A DNA stretch of 64,000 nt, taken from Paralichthys olivaceus. Taxonomy: Eukaryota > Chordata > Actinopteri > Pleuronectiformes > Paralichthyidae. Made by a program: the position numbers and the translations under genes. The stretch is taken from assembly GCF_024713975.1 (NCBI RefSeq), contig NC_091113.1:15901001-15965000 (forward strand). The letters are read 5' to 3'. This document shows, one piece after another, positions 12,186 to 20,991 of the stretch. A model generated the notes under the pieces. That model was given only the letters and a program-made list of their open reading frames with translations. It was not told the DNA's origin and made no database searches. Every line of letters starts with the position of its first letter. The stretch's first letter is position 1.

Positions 12186-12744
12186 ATCCAAAGTTAATTG
12201 CGGTCTTTATAGTTTAAAGACAGCAATGTGTATTGTCATGTTGGGTGTTCATCTTTTTTTTTTCTTCACCCTACAATGAGCCCTTTATATCCAAAAAACG
12301 TTTTATTCACATGGAGGCAGGTCCTCTCTGTGGAGGCCACCATGTTGTTTTTTTTCCGTCCAAACTGGACAAACTAAAACCTTTTGTTTTTACGACAGCT
12401 GAAGTTCACCACAGGTTCTCCTTCATGTTTGGAAGAGGAGGATGAGATGAGGAATATTCAGCTGCAACATGACACTACACTTAAATTCGACACAATGGAC
12501 CTTTAAGGGGCTCATTATAAAATACAAAAATAAAAAAATTAAATCTTAATATATCGTGTGCTGCTTTTGGCTCATACCACAAGAGTGTGTGTCGGGGGGG
12601 TCATCATGCGGAGACAAGATAATAACCCACCCTGCCCCAAACCATCAGAATCCGTGGTCTTTAGAATATCGTACAAGGCCAAGAAAAGTTGTTTATTTAA
12701 TGCATTTAGGGAGTGGTCTTGTTGTTGTACTACTATAAAGTGCT
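12186..12744. other. 3' flank of gene A, with MITE M1 and unassigned sequence
   Basis: After the stop come about 75 bp of unique 3' sequence also present, diverged, after the P1 copy (13,979-14,080). MITE M1 follows at about 12,262-12,508 in reverse orientation (GGACAAACTAAAACCTTTTG; GACACTACACTTAAATTCG; CAATGGACCTTTAA). From 12,510 to 12,744 I recognise nothing. Confidence 0.55.
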
Positions 12745-12927
12745 TTACCTCCCCACCTCGTGAAGGGGCATATGTACATGGAGGACGCACGCTGGGACAC
12801 ACAGGTACATTCATCCATTTTTGATTGTTGTAAATCCTGTGCTCTGTGAAATGTTTCTGTCTTCCTCCCTCTTTCCCTCTTCCTCACTCTCCTGTACTTT
12901 CTTTATCAGACCGGCATGATTGTAGAT

Positions 12928-13764
12928 TAGGGTGACCATACGTCCGTATTCCCGGGACATGTCCGTATTTCACGTCCTGTCCCGGGTTATTTTTAGAAAG
13001 TGAGGAAATGTCCTGGTTTTTAAAATTACCTTCTTTGGACCATTACATTTACATGCACTAGGGCACTGCCCACGGCGCTGCGTGTGACGTAGCCTAATCC
13101 CCGCCCCTATGCTGTCAGCCCTATTAATCAGAACGTAGACAACGTGACTGTCAGTCATACGCAAGCAACATGGCGAAGCGCAAGTGCTCGTTTACCGACG
13201 AATTACAAAAGAGTTTCCCGGCTTTCAGACCGGGTCGAGACAAATGGGAAGCCTTGTGCACAGTGTGCAAAGCAGGCACATATGTCTCGGTGTCCAATGG
13301 AGGTGCAAGAGATCAGAAAATCCACCTGGACACCGAGAAGCACAAAACAGCTGTCCGAGGCGAGGGTAGTGCTAGCTTGATCACACAGTACTTTCTCAGA
13401 CCAGGGACCGAGGATGCAGTGAATGCAGCGGAGGCTGCATGGTCATTTCACACAGTGAAACACCACAACAGTTACAGATCCATGGACTGCACTAGTGCAT
13501 TACTCAAAAAGACCCAACCCCGATTCATTTTGAAGAAATTTTTGTTATTGGAGTTATTGTTATTGACTTTTACTGAAAAGCATTTTTAATAAACCAACTG
13601 TAAATATCTTGTTCTATCTATATAATATAATATACCGGTATAATTGAATAATAATAAAATACTATTAAAGCAGCAGCATCCTCCACATGACCGCCCACCC
13701 CCCAGCCGCCGCCCCCCCCGGACAAGGTGTCCTGGTTTTCCCAAATGAAAATATGGTCACCCTA
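12928..13764. mobile_element. Non-autonomous hAT transposon inserted in the P1 last exon
   Basis: Termini are TAGGGTGACCATA at 12,928 and the inverted TATGGTCACCCTA ending at 13,764. The flanking 8-mers are identical: TTGTAGAT at 12,920-12,927 and at 13,765-13,772, an exact 8-bp target-site duplication as made by hAT transposases. Removing the 837-bp element and one TSD restores the match to the gene A last exon (ACCGGCATGATT...). It carries only the 5' part of a transposase gene, so it is an internal-deletion derivative mobilised in trans. Confidence 0.92.
13170..13589 (+). pseudogene. Truncated hAT transposase: N-terminal BED-like zinc finger only
   Basis: The ORF begins at 13,170 (MAKRKCSFTDELQKSFPAF) and reads 139 codons. 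Residues about 28-55 contain a C-x2-C pair (ALCTVC) and a H-x5-H pair (IHLDTEKH), a BED-type DNA-binding finger as at the N-terminus of hAT transposases. Then come SASLITQYFLRPGTEDAVNA and HTVKHHNSYRSMDC, typical of fish hAT proteins. After about residue 115 the frame runs into AT-rich sequence (LLLELLLLTF) and stops. The RNase-H-like catalytic core and dimerisation domain are absent. It lies wholly inside the element at 12,928-13,764. Confidence 0.8.
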
Positions 13765-14096
13765 TTGTAGATGCCTGCCTGAAAGACCTCACCCCAGACA
13801 TGCCAGTCAGGTTCATCAGAGCCATCCCAGCAGACAAACAGGAGAGCAAGAACGTCTACCAGTGCCCTGTCTACAAAACCCGACAGAGTGGACTTACGTA
13901 CGTACCTACAACCTGAAGACAAAACAGCCCCCTTCCAAGTGGACCTTGGCTGGAGTGGCCCTGCTTCTGCAGATCTAGATCTAGAGTTGATTGTAGTCTT
14001 TATAGTTTAAAGTTAATAATGTGTATTGTCATTTTGTTGTGTGTTCATCTAAATTAAAAAAAAAAATTCTCACCCTACAATGGGCCCTTTATATCT

Positions 14097-14244
14097 ATAT
14101 CTTTCCGGGGACCGTCCTCATGTTTTCAGACATCCTCCCTCACCGTTGTTGGTGGTACCAAGCAGCATCCTGTGGCTATGGGATGGGAAAATATTACACT
14201 GCATCACCTTTCAAGTAACGGCATCCATTTGAGTAATGAAGGGA
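14097..14244 (+). mobile_element. Relic of a transposable element encoding an SGNH-hydrolase-like protein (copy 1)
   Basis: One frame reads VLMFSDILPHRCWW, another reads HHLSSNGIHLSNEG; a frameshift separates them. These match the two conserved blocks (SDILPRR.WW and DGVHLS..GN) of the SGNH/GDSL-hydrolase-like ORF carried by fish YR-type and related retroelements, as I know the family. The catalytic Asp before the His is N here. The stretch 14,152-14,244 is repeated at 20,946-21,039. It ends exactly where the duplicated acceptor of gene A exon 13 begins. The element family cannot be fixed from this fragment. Confidence 0.6.
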
Positions 14245-15697
14245 AATCCACAGGCATTCAGCGTGGTCTTCCAGAAAGCGGTTCTGAAGGCTGAGCAGGA
14301 CGATACTCTGAACCAGTGGGTGTCCAACCTAATTGACAGCATCACCTCCTCAGTCTTCCTGTACACCACCAGAGGCCTGTTTGAGTGTGACAAGCTCACG
14401 TACATTGCTCAGCTCGCTTTCCAGGTCGGAAGGGAGGCCAGTTTCATCTTGGTTTGTTTTTGAGAACAAGCTGGCCATTGAATCAGCTGTCCCTGAGACC
14501 AGAGGTCGTGTCTGTGTGCTCGAAATACAGCATCCCAAAGTCATCTATGTTTGTTGTGTCCCCAGATCCTTACGATGAAAAAAGAAATAAACCCTGTAGA
14601 GCTGGACTTCCTTCTGAGATACCCCGTCCAACCAGGTTTAACATCACCAGTGGATTTCTTTTCCAACCACTCCTGGGGCGGGATCAAGGTACGGAAAGAG
14701 GCAGAGACAGCTGTGTTGTTGTATGCCATGTGTCTGTATTTTGCAAAATGGCTCTGAAGTGGTCCAAAACTCGATCACAGTGTCGCAGCACTTTTTCCTG
14801 TATGAATCATTTTTCTTTTCCTCCACCAACAGGCCCTGAGCAACTTGGAAGAGTTCAGAAACCTGGATCAAGACATCGAAGGTTCAGCCAAACGCTGGAA
14901 GACGTTCGTGGAGTGCGAGTGTCCTGAAAGAGAGAAATTCCCCCAGGAGTGGAAGAACAAAAATTCGCTTCAGAAGCTATGCATGATGAGGGCTCTGAGG
15001 CCTGACCGCATGACGTACGCCGTAAGGTGAGAGGTGGAATCGTAGCTTGACGTTCGCTCTGTGATCTGTGAAGGATTTTACTGACCTGTGCTCCCTGTGA
15101 AAGGTTACAGGTTTAAACTGTTTAAGCTTTGACTTTAGAATCTGAGTTGACAGAGCACCTGCTACAGGTCAACAGAAATAACTGTAATCATACAACTTTC
15201 CAGGTACAATCAATAATAATAATAATTATTTATTAGACAAAATGTTGTTTTAAATGCAGACAGATGCAGAAATTGAAAACAGCCACTGACAACACAGTTG
15301 CGACTAGAGATAATATAGTACCTGTCTATCCAATGCACCGTACTACAGAGGCAGCAGACTCTTCAGCTTATTGGTCAAAGATAATAAAAACTGTTGAGAA
15401 CTGAAACCCTAACCCTCCTGTTCCCCCCCACAGAGATTTTGTAGAGGAGAAACTGGGAAACAAGTACGCGAATAGCCGATCCCTGGACTTCGCCATCTCC
15501 TTTAAAGAATCTGGTCCAGCTACGCCCATGTTCTTCATCCTCTCTCCTGGAGTTGACCCTTTGAAGGATGTGGAGAAACATGGTAATACTCTCGATTGTT
15601 TTATCTTTAATAAGCTGTAAAATTCAGCCTCAGAGTGTTGGACTTTATCAGAGCCGACATATTGCCGGTCTAGCAGTCATTTCTTTACGTGGTGGGA
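14244..15697 (+). pseudogene. P2: duplicate of gene A exons 13-16 and introns
   Basis: Exons 14,254-14,424, 14,566-14,688, 14,833-15,026 and 15,434-15,582 correspond to gene A exons at 5509, 5821, 6094 and 6531, with the same lengths and intact splice sites. By eye the coding differences are about seven replacements (R to W and Q to L in the first exon, A to T, T to S, T to N, S to A, E to K) against about five silent ones, suggesting relaxed constraint. An extra 160 bp or so (15,165-15,325) sits in the third intron. The copy starts at the exon-13 acceptor and stops in the intron after exon 16 at about 15,697. No upstream or downstream exon fits its phase. Confidence 0.85.
15165..15325. repeat. 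About 160-bp insertion in the P2 intron
   Basis: Relative to gene A (6,417-6,430), P2 carries extra sequence between CACCTGCTA and TCCAATGCACCGTA. Near-repeats CACCTGCTA / TACCTGTCTA flank it, like a degraded target duplication. It includes an AATAATAATAATAATTATT run. I cannot name an element. Confidence 0.45.
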
Positions 15698-15874
15698 ACA
15701 TACAGGATTTTCGTTGAGAAGCCTGTTGAAGTTAAGTGCACGCTTACCTGCCTCCATGATGTTGTGCTGCAGGTATTCAGGTCTCAAAATCAAATCTTTA
15801 GGCCTCTAACAGCCTGGTCTCATTATGTGTGTCACCCTCTCACTCCATGTCTCTTTCTCTCTCCCTATCCCTAG

Positions 15875-15998
15875 GTTGACCTTGGAGCCCTTTACATGAA
15901 AGCTGGCGTGAAGAATATTGGCACCGTGTTACTAATGACGGATGCCCAAGTGGCAGACGAGAAGTTCCTCGTTCTGGTCAACGATCTGCTGGCATCGG
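15875..15998 (+). CDS. P3 AAA4 exon ([11 protein letters not shown]...)
   Basis: The acceptor TATCCCTAG is followed by GTTGACCTTGGAGCC. It reads [28 protein letters not shown] and [10 protein letters not shown], the AAA4 block around the Walker-B-like LMTD motif. The donor G|GTAACAG is weaker than others in the window. It has no counterpart in gene A here because the equivalent lies upstream of position 1. It is preceded by 178 bp (15,698-15,874) with no recognisable dynein exon. Confidence 0.75.
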
Positions 15999-16201
15999 GT
16001 AACAGCAGGCTCCGCATGTCATGTTTTGCAACAGAGAAATGCTTTCGCTTTGCTGCAGCAACAAATCACTGCGGTGCCGTTTCTATGGCATCACCCATCA
16101 ACCACAGCACATCATTGTGAGGAATTGAAGGCACGGCTGAGAGCCACATGTAGATTTATATGCCACATTCAATGGGCACAACACATAGCGTAGTATAATG
16201 C

Positions 16202-16288
16202 GCTCGGAAGCCTAGTGCGCGGGCTAGGGTGGAGCCGCCGCGGGTGCAGATCTTGGTGGTAGTAGCAAATATTCAAACGAGAACTTTG
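16202..16288 (+). rRNA. Fragment of 28S rRNA embedded in a P3 intron
   Basis: The stretch contains GTGGAGCCGCCGCGGGTGCA, GATCTTGGTGGTAGTAGCAA and ATATTCAAACGAGAACTTTG, one of the most conserved parts of eukaryotic large-subunit rRNA. The left end GCTCGGAAGCCTAGTGCGCG differs from the usual sequence at a few bases. Similarity stops abruptly at both ends, giving about 87 bp in sense orientation. It is a dispersed rDNA fragment or part of a 28S-derived SINE, not a functional rRNA gene. Confidence 0.85.
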
Positions 16289-17152
16289 GATATTAGGGTA
16301 AATGATTCTCTGTATTCTCTGTATACCAATCTTAGCAGTGGAATCATTTGGTAGTTAGTTTACAAAAAATAAATGTACTAAATCATTTGTGGTAGTATTG
16401 GGAAAGATGGTATATTGATTGATATTGATTATTCTTACTCCTCTTTACTTACTACTAGTGCAGTGCCCGTTCTTAACCTGCCTGTTTAGAATGGGCTGTT
16501 TCCTTGTGCCTGTGGTGATGCTGTGGTGATGCTGTGGAGCTATTTGAATATTGTTTCCATGATGGAGATCAGCACCTGCAGCAGATGTTTGTGGAATTAG
16601 TAGGTAGATAGAATGTGGCAGTCGTCATGTAACCCTTGTAACGTTGCAGGTTGCAGCAGTCTCCCTATCGTTTGTTCTCAGCAGATAATGATGATGTGAC
16701 ATTGTTACTATGTCTGTAATTGCTATTCGTGGTGAGAGTGATCACTGGTCAACAAAAGTTCCAAAATGTCGTTGTTTTAACAAAATGCATTTCCAACTTT
16801 TAAATTTAACTAGCAAAAAAATGTATTGTCAGCCCACTTAGGCTGCTTTGGATTCCTTATTTAACCAGGCCGACACTTATAAAGCAAATACCTCCACCAA
16901 GGCTGAGTGCTGTTACTTACAGTGGATCTCTGCATTAGCAGAAGTCCTCTGTATGAACTCCTGCTGCCCCCAGCTCTGTTAACACACCTAGATTTGAGTC
17001 TCAGTGTCAGTTGAGATCCTGACGAGATAAGAAAGTTGCAGAGAGTTCTCTCAAGTTTGAAGTTTAGCTCTTTGACAGAAAAACATTTGGACCTCTGCCT
17101 TCAGTCTCACTTGTCTTCCTGCTGGTAATGTGCATCATTTTATCCATTCAAG

Positions 17153-17294
17153 GAGACATTCCTGACTGTCCCCAGACGACGAGGTGGAGAACATCATAAG
17201 CACTGTGAGACCAGAGCTCCGCACCTCTGGATTGATGGATACGAGGGAAAACTGCTGGAAGTTCTTCATCGACCGCGTTCGCAGACAACTCAAG
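17153..17294 (+). pseudogene. P3 AAA4 exon with a one-base deletion
   Basis: It begins GA GAC ATT CCT GAC and should continue L-x-P-D-D-E-V; instead one base is missing after 17,166, so DDEVENII... is in another frame. Phase arithmetic agrees: the exon is 142 bp but needs 143 to join phase 1 to phase 0. A cryptic acceptor CCCCAG ending at 17,175 would restore frame (S-DDEV) by dropping about eight residues. The rest (RENCWKFFIDRVRRQLK) is intact. Confidence 0.7.
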
Positions 17295-17674
17295 GTGAAA
17301 CACAAGTATAGGACAAAAAGCTGTTTCTGTTACTTTGAATTCCTCAACTAATCATCTAGAAAAAGTCATTCTCAGTGGTTTACCTCAGGGGCAAAGTTTG
17401 ACATTAATCTCTCCCTAAAAATCTTGTCATTCTCTCAAAATATTTGCGTGAAATTTGCTGAGGGCTGTGTCACTGCGTGTAGCTCTGCGTGCCAAGCACC
17501 CCTAATCGATAAGCAGATGTTTCCAAACATGACCAGATGAAAACGTCTCTGTTTAAGTGGCTCTATAACTCCAGAGTAGTGTGAATGCCAGGGGTAACTG
17601 TAGCAGAGTTCCCCAGACTGCAGTTGATTGATTGAGTAGTGTGGATTTAATCTTTGGCTGTTAGTCTCCAACAG

Positions 17675-17708
17675 CTACAAGTTCCTACAGGAGGTGGAAA
17701 TCATTGAA
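17675..17708 (+). CDS. P3 micro-exon encoding YKFLQEVEIIE
   Basis: The acceptor CTCCAACAG is followed by C TAC AAG TTC CTA CAG GAG GTG GAA ATC ATT GAA and donor GTGAGA. These residues directly precede PQVKESVSK in the family, fitting the next exon in phase 0. The upstream phase (two bases needed) does not match the exon ending at 17,294. The intervening exon for the CFSPVG...EALVSVS segment is therefore absent here. Confidence 0.6.
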
Positions 17709-17970
17709 GTGAGAGCAGCTCATACTCTAATACACACACAAGCATTAAGCACCCAAAAAATGATGTTCATGCCCTGAAAATATAATTTCAAATGTCAGGC
17801 ACAGTGACACAATGAATGTGATATTAATTTCAAGAGCAAAACCAGAAACCCATGAATTAAATTCAGAGCCTGAGCCTCAGGAGATATTGCTTTTCCACTA
17901 AATAAGCAGAGTCATCCGCTTTCAGTGTGAATCAGTATGTAACCAGCTCTGTAACTTATAATTCCCACAG

Positions 17971-20644
17971 CCTCAAGTGAAGGAGTCAGTCAGTAAATTC
18001 ATGGCATACGTGCACATGAGTGTGAATCAGACATCCAAGGAGTACCTGGCCAACGAGCGGCGCTACAACTACACCACGCCCAAGTCTTTCCTGGAGCAGA
18101 TCAATCTGTACCGCAGCCTGCTGGGTCAGAAGAGTAAACAGCTAACCAAGAACATGGAGAGGCTGGAGAACGGCCTGCAGAAGCTCAACAGCACCTCAGC
18201 TCAGGTACAGTACATCATCCATTTAAAACTTGACAAGATATGATATGTTGATGATCTACACACATGACTGCAGTATCAGCCATAATATTTTCTTGACATC
18301 CTGGCCTCTGTGTCTCATTTTCATATAGGTGGATGACCTCAAGGCCAAGCTGGCTGCCCAAGAAGTGGAGCTCAAGCAGAAGAACGATGATGCTGATGAG
18401 CTGATTCAGGCAAGAACATGTTCTCCTTCTTAGAAAGTGTTGGCTTCTGCTCACTTACACTGACTCTAGTGTGATCTGGGGTTTGTCCAGGTTTTGGCAT
18501 ATCTGTCTCTGAGATTTCTCTGCTAAGAAATGCATGTAACACGTAACTTAGATTCCCTCTTTGTCACGTCTTAAGTTAAAACTGAACACTGGATGACGTT
18601 TTACATCATGCAGTATACACATGCTGTGAAAGCCGAGCCTCTGTCTGAACTTGCACCATTAACTGTCCGTGTTCTGTCCACAGGTGGTCGGGGTAGAAAC
18701 TGAGAAGGTGTCCAAGGAGAAAGCAATAGCTGATAAGGAAGAGGAAAAGGTGGCAGCCATTGCTGTGAGGGTCACTGCCAAACAGAGAGACTGTGAGGAG
18801 GACTTGGCCAAAGCAGAACCAGCTCTTCTAGCTGCTCAGGATGCCCTTAACACTCTAAATAAGGTCAGTAACTCTCTTATCCCTTCACTGTGTCTTATTG
18901 ATTTGCTCAATCTTTATTTTTGTCCCCGCCCAGCAGACTACAGGGATATGCAGTTGTTCAAACTCTATCAATTCATACCTCTTTCTTTTCCATCCATTAT
19001 TCCCTCTCTTTTCTATATCAGAACAACTTGACAGAGTTGAAGTCATTCGGCTCTCCAGTGGCCGCTGTGACGAATGTCACTGCAGCCGTCATGGTCCTGA
19101 TGGCGCCTCGTGGGAAGGTCCCCAAGGATCGCAGCTGGAAGGCTGCAAAAGTGATGATGGCCAAGGTGGACGCGTTCTTGGACTCCCTCATAAACTTTGA
19201 TAAAGAGAACATCCCAGCGACTTGCCTTAAAGCTATTCAGCCCTACCTCAAGGTGAGTGTTTCAGTTAGCCCTTATTCATTAAGTCAACGCTAACAGTGC
19301 ACAGTGTGCAATGTCTGCTGCTGGGCAAGTTCAACTTATAAGGCTTGAGCATGATAACAATGACGGCACCACATTACGGCTGCTGTTATATTTTGCATTT
19401 GTTCATGTTTGCATTCATCTGTTCGTCTCCAGGACCCAGAGTTCCAACCAGATCTGGTGGCAGCCAAGTCGAATGCAGCAGCCGGTCTGTGCTCTTGGGT
19501 TTTAAACATCGTCAGGTTCTATGAGGTTTTCTGCGAGGTGGAGCCCAAGCGTCAGGCGCTGAGCGAGGCCAATGCAGAGCTGGCTGCTGCACAGAAGAAG
19601 CTCACTGCCATCAAGAAGAAGATCAATGTGAGCCACTCTGTTGTACTGAGTTATTGAGATATATATATACTAACTTTCTATTTCAAAGTCATACAATTTA
19701 GATATATTCATATTTTACCCAACGTTTCTCACACTTCCAAGATTCTTTCATAGATAGACTTTAATTGTTTTTGTTTTCTGTCTTTGAGGATTATTTATGA
19801 CCATGTTGTGTTTTAACGACTGCCAATTTGTCTCTATTTCTGGATGTGTGTGCATCTGTGCGCGTGGGTTTGTCGCCTAACAGCTCCTTAATGAGAACCT
19901 GGCAAAGCTGACAGCCAAGTTTGAGAAAGCCACTTCAGACAAGCTCAAGTGCCAACAGGAAGCAGAATCAACCGCTCGGACCATTTCTTTGGCCAACCGT
20001 CTGGTGAGTAGGGGAACCAGTGGTCTCACAAATTATCCCAAAAATTATAGATAAAAAAGCTCAATATAATTTTAGCAGATTCATCCATGTGGTTGTCTAT
20101 AAAGTGCAAAAATTAACTGCTGCTATCCAAAGCAACATGAATTTCCATGATGAAGTTACAAAAGAAATGTCTTCACTTTGGCTATAATCTTCGGTTAGAT
20201 AAACCAGTTTTCACCAGTGTTATTTTTGCAGTGAGGAAGAATTTTTTACTGATGTTGCACATCGTGATCTGAGATTTCTCAAAAAATCAATATGGCACAA
20301 TGCAATTTTCCTACTTTTATAGGCCTCAATTGGGTTAATGTAGGTGCATAGTTGAGACGACGGCAGACATAAAATAATGATAATAAGAATAATTTAGATT
20401 TGATTTTAGTGTTTGTAGTGATGTTAAAAAATAAACCTCTTGGTCTGTGTTTCAGGTGGGAGGTCTGGTCTCTGAGAATGTCCGCTGGGCAGAGGCCGTC
20501 GAAAACTTCAAGAAACAGGAGACGAGTTTGTGCGGGGATGTCCTCCTCATCACTGCCTTCATCTCTTACCTGGGATACTTCACCAAGCATTACAGACTGC
20601 ACCTTATGGAGAACACATGGAGGTCTTATTTCAGTCAGCTGAAG
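17971..20644 (+). CDS. P3 stalk exons (duplicate of gene A exons 1-7)
   Basis: Seven exons with the same boundaries and phases as gene A 226-2913, including the microtubule-binding exon at 19,022-19,252 and the GC donor at 18,410. By eye the coding differences are about eight silent changes against one replacement (G to E in the AAA5-start exon: AVENFK here, AVGNFK in gene A). E at this position is the more usual family residue as far as I recall. Reading frames are open throughout, so this segment could still be spliced. It lacks a promoter and an intact AAA4 upstream. Confidence 0.8.
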
Positions 20645-20763
20645 GTGAGAGGTCTCGTATGTGTCTGTATTTTGCAAAATGGCTCTGAAGTGGTCAAAAA
20701 CTTGATCACAGTGTCGCAGCACTTTTTCCTGTATGAATCATTTTTCTTTTCCTCCACCAACAG
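20645..20763 (+). other. Chimeric intron joining P3 to P4
   Basis: The first 16 bp (GTGAGAGGTCTCGTAT) equal the start of gene A intron 7. From 20,659 the sequence equals gene A intron 14 from 5,991 (ATGTGTCTGTATTTTGC...). The overlap at the joint is 2 bp (AT). Donor and acceptor are both intact, so the hybrid intron should be spliceable. About 3.1 kb of gene A between these points is missing in this copy. Confidence 0.8.
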
Positions 20764-20991
20764 GCCCTGAGCACCTTGGAAGAGTTCAGAAACCTGGATC
20801 AAGACATCGAAGGTTCATCCAAACGATGGAAGACGTTCGTGGAGTGTGAGTGTCCTGAAAGAGAGAAATTCCCCCAGGAGTGGAAGAACAAAAATTCACT
20901 TCAGAAGCTATGCATGATGAGGGCTCTGAGGCCTGACCGCATGACGTGGTGCCAAGCAGCATCCTGTGGCTATGGGATGGGAAAATATTAA
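20764..20991 (+). pseudogene. P4: duplicate of gene A exon 15, truncated and fused to a TE relic
   Basis: Matches gene A 6,094-6,277 ([17 protein letters not shown] to LRPDRMT) with four silent and no replacement differences by eye. At ATGACGT the sequence leaves gene A and enters the SGNH-type TE relic, adding WCQAASCGYGMGKY and a TAA at 20,989-20,991. Spliced to the exon ending at 20,644, both in phase 0, it would produce a dynein fragment with a foreign 14-residue tail. Confidence 0.75.

Larger units (their letters stand above)
12745..14095 (+). pseudogene. P1: decayed duplicate of the last two exons of gene A, split by a hAT element
   Basis: Sequence from about 12,745 matches gene A from about 11,781 (CCTCGTGAAGGGGC...GCACGCTGGGACACACAGGTACATTC), through the penultimate exon, last intron, last exon and 3' flank to GCCCTTTATATC. 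The penultimate exon lacks 11 bp between two GTACA direct repeats, which shifts the frame. The last exon (12,911-12,927 continuing at 13,773, stop equivalent near 13,975) has a 4-bp deficit around 13,895-13,905 and many substitutions. An 837-bp hAT element sits near its 5' end. No upstream dynein exon adjoins it. It is a dead fragment, clearly older than the 1%-diverged P3 copy. Confidence 0.85.
15698..20658 (+). pseudogene. P3: duplicate spanning AAA4 exons through the AAA5 start, broken
   Basis: Recognised exons: 15,875-15,998 (AAA4, [31 protein letters not shown]), 17,153-17,294 (DDEVENIIS, ENCWKFFIDRVRRQL), 17,675-17,708 (YKFLQEVEIIE), then 17,971-18,204, 18,329-18,409, 18,684-18,863, 19,022-19,252, 19,433-19,627, 19,884-20,003 and 20,456-20,644. 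The last seven match gene A exons 1-7 one for one. From 17,746 the whole stretch including introns matches window position 1 onwards at about 99%, with two short indels (10 and about 7 bp). Breaks: a one-base loss near 17,166 and a missing AAA4 exon between 17,294 and 17,675. The stalk exons themselves are intact, with nearly all coding differences silent. It may instead be an allelic or misplaced piece of a working gene. Confidence 0.8.

Noticed and set aside
16460..16500. Similarity to 40,110-40,150 (ACTAGTGCAGTG...AACCTGCCTGTTT)
   Set aside because: A short imperfect match of about 40 bp; it could be a repeat fragment, but there is too little to define one.
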